DNA of 64,000 nucleotides from Mageeibacillus sp. UBA4314. Lineage in GTDB: Bacteria > Bacillota > Clostridia > Saccharofermentanales > Saccharofermentanaceae. A program made the position numbers and the translations under genes. Below are positions 60,816 through 64,000 of the stretch, piece by piece (the first letter of the stretch is position 1; each line of letters opens with the position of its first letter). The stretch spans positions 3,770 through 67,769 of the forward strand of contig DGUI01000052.1 of assembly GCA_002394605.1 (NCBI GenBank). The letters are read 5' to 3'. The notes beneath the pieces were generated by a model. It searched no databases and was not told the origin of the DNA. It saw only the letters and a list, made by a program, of their open reading frames with translations.

Positions 60816-61256
60816 TTATTTATTCTCAACAAGCGTTATGGATTTGAAAACAAGTTCTGACAGCGGGATACCCGTGTTGTCGCTGACGATTGCCATGATC
60901 ATCGCGGCAGTCTTCTCATCGCAGCCTTTGAGCTTCAATGAACCTGATGAGAATTCCTCCTCGGGTACTGATGCCTTGGGAGCTGCCGGCGCCGTTGTTG
61001 CCGCTGCAGCAACAGGGACCTCTGTTGATGTATCTTTCTTGTGATCGAACGCATTCAGAATAGCGGAGAAGATCCTGATACATACAAAGATAATAAGGAG
61101 AGCAGCAAAAACGATAGCGATAGTAAAAAGAGCATAGAGAAGTGCATCCCCTATAGGGGCGACCTTCTGTCCGAGCTCATTTACAGCCATGGATGCCGAA
61201 GACTCGCTTGTGGCTGTCTCTTCTGCTGCTAAAGCTATAATGGACCCTAAAGTCAT
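60816..61256 (-). CDS. oadG: Decarboxylase gamma subunit, OadG-like
   Basis: The 146-residue protein has an N-terminal outside segment (1-35), one membrane helix (about 36-62), an Ala-rich linker, and a folded C-terminal tail (LKGCDEKTAAMIMAIVSDN). OadG proteins assemble the complex by joining the carboxyltransferase and the membrane beta subunit. The C-terminal tail is longer than in simple OadG and similar to that of Firmicute relatives. It starts 6 bases after oadA. Confidence 0.8.
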   Translation of the reverse strand: MTLGSIIALAAEETATSESSASMAVNELGQKVAPIGDALLYALFTIAIVFAALLIIFVCIRIFSAILNAFDHKKDTSTEVPVAAAATTAPAAPKASVPEEEFSSGSLKLKGCDEKTAAMIMAIVSDNTGIPLSELVFKSITLVENK

Positions 61257-61262
61257 CCTGGA

Positions 61263-62645
61263 TCAGTCCTCCTTTTTCTCGATTGTGTAATTAACTGTGT
61301 TGGATTCCTTCTCCTCACGTGCTGCGAAGAACTTCTCAGCTACCTGAGGGAAAGCGATGTAGGAGAGCACATCCTCATCTGACCTTGCTGTCTTGCCGAG
61401 TTCCTTCTTCGTCTTCTCGAAAAGGGGCTCGAGGGAATCTGCATAGCGGCCTTTCACCAGCTCATCTTCCTTCCAGCACTTGTCAATGAGTTCCTGGTTG
61501 ATCTTACCCGGAGCTCTTCCGTACTCACCGCGGAGATAAGCCTTGATCTCCTTGGAGATGTTCTTATATCTCTCACCGAGGAGAACGTTGGATACAGCCT
61601 GGTTACCTACCATCTGGGACAGAGGTGTAACGAGCGGCGGATAACCCATGTCCTTACGGACTGAAGGAATCTCAGCCAAAGCCTCGTCGAACTTATCAAG
61701 AGCGTTCATGTCCTTGAGGTTAGCGATCATGTTGGAAAGCATTCCGCCGGGAACCTGATACTTGAGGATGTCAGCCTTGATACCCATGACTGTAGGATTG
61801 AGTGTTCCGTTATCGAGGAACTTCTTCCTTACGGGTACGAAGAAATCAGCGATCTCCTTGAGGCTGTCCATATTGAGGTCAGACTCAAAACCGAACTGTG
61901 CGAGTGTGTAAGCCATTGTCTCCGTTGCGGGCTGTGATGTGCCGCCTGCCATCGTGGAGATTGCCGTATCGATACCGTCGCAACCTGCCTCGACTGCCTT
62001 GAGGAGAGTCATGGGGCCCATGCCTGTTGTGTGGTGTGTGTGGAAGAAGAGAGGAACCTTGACCTCAGCCTTGATGGCCTTAACGAGATCATATGCTTCC
62101 TTGGGAGAGCAGATGCCTGCCATATCCTTGATGGCGATGGAATCAACACCCATGCTCTCGAGTTCCTTGCACATCTCGACATACTTGGGGATCGTGTGTA
62201 CGGGGGATGTTGTGTAGCAGATGCATCCCTGAGCGTGCTTGCCGCACTTCTTGACCTCATCGATGCAGACCTCGATATTCCTGAAGTCGTTCAGGGCATC
62301 GAAGATCCTGAAGATATCCATGCCGTTCTCAGCTGCCTTGCGGCAGAAGAGCCTTACAACATCATCTGGGTAGTGCTTGTAGCCCAGGATGTTCTGACCA
62401 CGGATGAGCATCTGGAGGGGAGTCTTCTTGCAGACCGCCTTGATCTTGCGGAGTCTCTCCCAGGGATCTTCGTCGAGGTAACGGAGGCAGGAATCGAATG
62501 TAGCGCCGCCCCAGCACTCGAGAGAATAGTAACCTGCGTTGTCCAGCTTCTCCAATATGCCCTCAAAATCCTCGAAAGGCATACGGGTAGCGATGAGTGA
62601 CTGCTGTGCGTCACGCAACACTGTCTCGGTGAATTTAACTTTCAT
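61263..62645 (-). CDS. oadA: Carboxyltransferase (oxaloacetate/pyruvate) alpha subunit
   Basis: The 460-residue protein has the carboxyltransferase TIM barrel: TETVLRDAQQSLIATRM, LECWGGATFDSCLRYL, LRGQN-like MLIRGQNILGYKHYPDD, KDMAGICSP and FHTHHTTGMG (metal ligands). The C-terminal conserved helix part follows. It moves CO2 from oxaloacetate, or a similar 2-oxo acid, to biotin. It lacks the biotinyl domain, which is a separate gene in this operon. Oxaloacetate is the best guess; methylmalonyl- or glutaconyl-CoA enzymes have a different alpha subunit. AAGGAG precedes the ATG. First gene of the operon. Confidence 0.93.
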   Translation of the reverse strand: MKVKFTETVLRDAQQSLIATRMPFEDFEGILEKLDNAGYYSLECWGGATFDSCLRYLDEDPWERLRKIKAVCKKTPLQMLIRGQNILGYKHYPDDVVRLFCRKAAENGMDIFRIFDALNDFRNIEVCIDEVKKCGKHAQGCICYTTSPVHTIPKYVEMCKELESMGVDSIAIKDMAGICSPKEAYDLVKAIKAEVKVPLFFHTHHTTGMGPMTLLKAVEAGCDGIDTAISTMAGGTSQPATETMAYTLAQFGFESDLNMDSLKEIADFFVPVRKKFLDNGTLNPTVMGIKADILKYQVPGGMLSNMIANLKDMNALDKFDEALAEIPSVRKDMGYPPLVTPLSQMVGNQAVSNVLLGERYKNISKEIKAYLRGEYGRAPGKINQELIDKCWKEDELVKGRYADSLEPLFEKTKKELGKTARSDEDVLSYIAFPQVAEKFFAAREEKESNTVNYTIEKKED

Positions 62646-62906
62646 AAAGTCACGCTCCTTATATAGTTATTTAATTAAAATCAAACAGTTCAAACTATAG
62701 CACGGATTGGTTTGTAAGGCAAAGGATTTTTATGATCGTGTGTTTTCAGATGCCCTTATTATCGCGAAAATGGAACAGGCAAAATAAATATTTACTTTTG
62801 AAAACCCGCGTTGTATACTTAATTGCTCGCAAGATGCTTATCTTGCCGTGTATTTGTGCGGCAAATCGGCGGAAGGCGTGCAAATATTACGAAAGGAGAT
62901 GTATTG
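62646..62906. other. Divergent intergenic region between oadA and rpsL
   Basis: 261 bp without genes. The left half, next to oadA, is AT-rich and holds the oad promoter region; the right half holds the rpsL promoter. No riboswitch or leader fold is evident. Confidence 0.5.
62791..62819 (+). promoter_or_regulatory. Promoter of rpsL
   Basis: TTTACT at 62791-62796 and TATACT at 62814-62819 are 17 bases apart, 88 bases before the rpsL start. Confidence 0.6.
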
Positions 62907-63323
62907 ATGCCTACATTTAATCAGTTAGTTAAGTCCGGCAGACAGTCGAAGTCTTACAAGTCTGCTTCACCGGCTCTCCAGGCAGGTCTTAACACCATCA
63001 AGAAGAGAGAGACAGATCTGTCCTCACCTCAAAAGCGTGGTGTTTGCACAGTTGTTAAGACAACAACGCCTAAGAAGCCTAACTCGGCTCTCCGTAAGGT
63101 TGCCCGTGTACGTTTAACAAACGGCTACGAAGTAACAGCTTACATTCCGGGAATCGGACATAACCTTCAGGAGCACTCTGTTGTTCTCATCAGAGGCGGA
63201 CGTGTTAAGGACCTTCCTGGTGTACGTTACCACATCATCAGAGGCGCTCTCGATGCTCAGGGTGTTGCCAACAGAAATCAGGCTCGCTCCAAGTACGGCG
63301 CTAAGAGACCTAAGCAGAAGTAA
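62907..63323 (+). CDS. rpsL: Ribosomal protein uS12
   Basis: S12 sits at the decoding centre of the 30S subunit. The 138-residue protein has the normal Firmicute sequence: [32 protein letters not shown] (streptomycin-site loop with Lys) and [12 protein letters not shown]. The conserved Lys in TPKKPNS, mutated in streptomycin-resistant strains, is wild type. A GAAAGGAG site fixes the start at 62907; the longer in-frame ORF to 62823 is in the leader. It begins the usual rpsL-rpsG-fusA-tuf cluster. Confidence 0.97.
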   Translation: MPTFNQLVKSGRQSKSYKSASPALQAGLNTIKKRETDLSSPQKRGVCTVVKTTTPKKPNSALRKVARVRLTNGYEVTAYIPGIGHNLQEHSVVLIRGGRVKDLPGVRYHIIRGALDAQGVANRNQARSKYGAKRPKQK

Positions 63324-63328
63324 GCTGC

Positions 63329-63358
63329 TTGATACAGCTTGCCGGCACGCTGTATAAT
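63329..63358 (+). promoter_or_regulatory. Possible internal promoter before rpsG
   Basis: TTGATA at 63329-63334 and TATAAT at 63353-63358 are 18 bases apart in the 228-bp rpsL-rpsG gap. The gap is longer than usual and could hold an S7 autoregulatory leader, but no specific fold is claimed. Confidence 0.45.
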
Positions 63359-63551
63359 ACCAGCCGGACACATCAATAATATAGGATAACTACTGCCGCA
63401 GGAATGCGGAGATGATATAGATATATATTATCCTCTGCATTGGCTGCTGACATACTGACCGGTGAAGCATTGCCGGAGATATCCAGGCAGTAATCGGATC
63501 AGTACGAGTACCTATGAATTCATGAATCTATATGAAGGAGGGAAGCGAACA

Positions 63552-64000
63552 ATGCCAAGAAGAGGTAATATCGCAAAGCGTGACGTATTACAGGATCCTG
63601 TATACAATTCAAAGCTCGTTACACGTCTCATCAACAACATTATGCTGGACGGTAAGAAGGGCGTTGCTCAGAAAATCGTTTACGGTGCTTTTGACATCGT
63701 AGCTGAAAAGACAGGTAAGGACGCTCTTGAGGTTTTTGAGCAGGCTATGGAGAACATCATGCCTGAGCTCGAGGTAAAGGCTCGCCGTCTGGGTGGTGCT
63801 ACTTACCAGGTTCCTATGGAGGTAAGACCTGACAGACGTCAGACACTCGGTCTCCGCTGGATCACAAAGTACTCCAGAGAGAGAAACGAGAAGACTATGA
63901 AGGAAAGACTTGCAGGAGAGATCCTCGACGCTCTCAACGGCACAGGCGGTGCCTGCAAGAAGCGTGACGATACCCATAAGATGGCAGAGGCAAACAAGGC
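63552..64000 (+). CDS. rpsG: Ribosomal protein uS7, 3' end outside window
   Basis: S7 binds the 3' major domain of 16S rRNA and starts its assembly. The frame from the ATG at 63552 (GAGGGAAG upstream) reads [20 protein letters not shown], then [33 protein letters not shown] and, near the window end, [12 protein letters not shown]. About 149 of the usual 156 residues are included. It follows rpsL as in the normal cluster. Confidence 0.97.
   Translation, partial: MPRRGNIAKRDVLQDPVYNSKLVTRLINNIMLDGKKGVAQKIVYGAFDIVAEKTGKDALEVFEQAMENIMPELEVKARRLGGATYQVPMEVRPDRRQTLGLRWITKYSRERNEKTMKERLAGEILDALNGTGGACKKRDDTHKMAEANK

Overview
The window reads as chromosome from an anaerobic, low-to-medium GC Firmicute of class Clostridia, probably from a gut or rumen. 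The reasons are an origin cluster dnaA-dnaN-recF-remB-gyrB-parA-parB, strong AGGAGG-type ribosome sites, T-box leaders, a Na+-pumping biotin decarboxylase operon, a permuted GH3 beta-glucosidase and many AMP-forming acyl-CoA ligases. The genus cannot be fixed from this sequence.

Layout. 1-4.7 kb: end of an HTH gene, then guaA, purA and a sortase on the minus strand. 4.8-13.3 kb: the replication and segregation cluster, with two perfect parS sites between gyrB and parA and a degenerate third after parB. 13.4-18.3 kb: a decayed genomic island in the 3' end of tRNA-Ser(TGA), bounded by a 24-bp direct repeat. It holds an integrase C-terminal remnant, an excisionase-like protein, a type I restriction (HsdR) remnant, a RhuM-family gene and a class I adenylate-forming ligase whose first codons are a (ACAG)9 tetranucleotide tract. 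18.4-26 kb: a DinB-like gene with a coupled acetyltransferase fragment, a hydrolase, CorA, membrane proteins and zinc-ribbon proteins.

26-35 kb is the most interesting part. Two long paralogous genes each encode an XRE helix-turn-helix, a cupin domain and a medium-chain-type acyl-CoA synthetase in one chain, and each is preceded by a complete T-box leader with its own promoter and terminator. Aligning the two leaders to each other and to the T-box pattern puts GTA (Val) in the specifier position of the first and ATC (Ile) in the second. My inference is that they activate the branched short-chain acids isobutyrate and 2-methylbutyrate for reductive carboxylation to valine and isoleucine, and that uncharged tRNA switches them on.

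35-46.5 kb: a response regulator/ABC exporter/histidine kinase set, a methyltransferase, a STAS protein next to a cytosolic BMP-type binding protein, lgt, an SDR, a second ABC exporter and a PAS-GGDEF diguanylate cyclase. 46.5-47.5 kb is a mostly noncoding stretch with nested palindromes and one small membrane protein. 47.5-59 kb: a phosphopentomutase-deoxyribose-phosphate aldolase fusion, a DEAD-box helicase, the GH3 enzyme, a hemolysin III family membrane protein and a 1263-residue protein combining a LacI-type sensor domain, degenerate GGDEF, apparently intact EAL and a beta-solenoid tail. 59-62.6 kb: an oadA-oadG-biotin carrier-oadB operon. 62.9 kb to the end: rpsL and the start of rpsG.

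Themes: purine nucleotide synthesis next to the origin, organic-acid metabolism through a sodium pump and acyl-CoA ligases, and cyclic-di-GMP signalling by two proteins. All functional calls are by eye from motifs and context; no database search was run.
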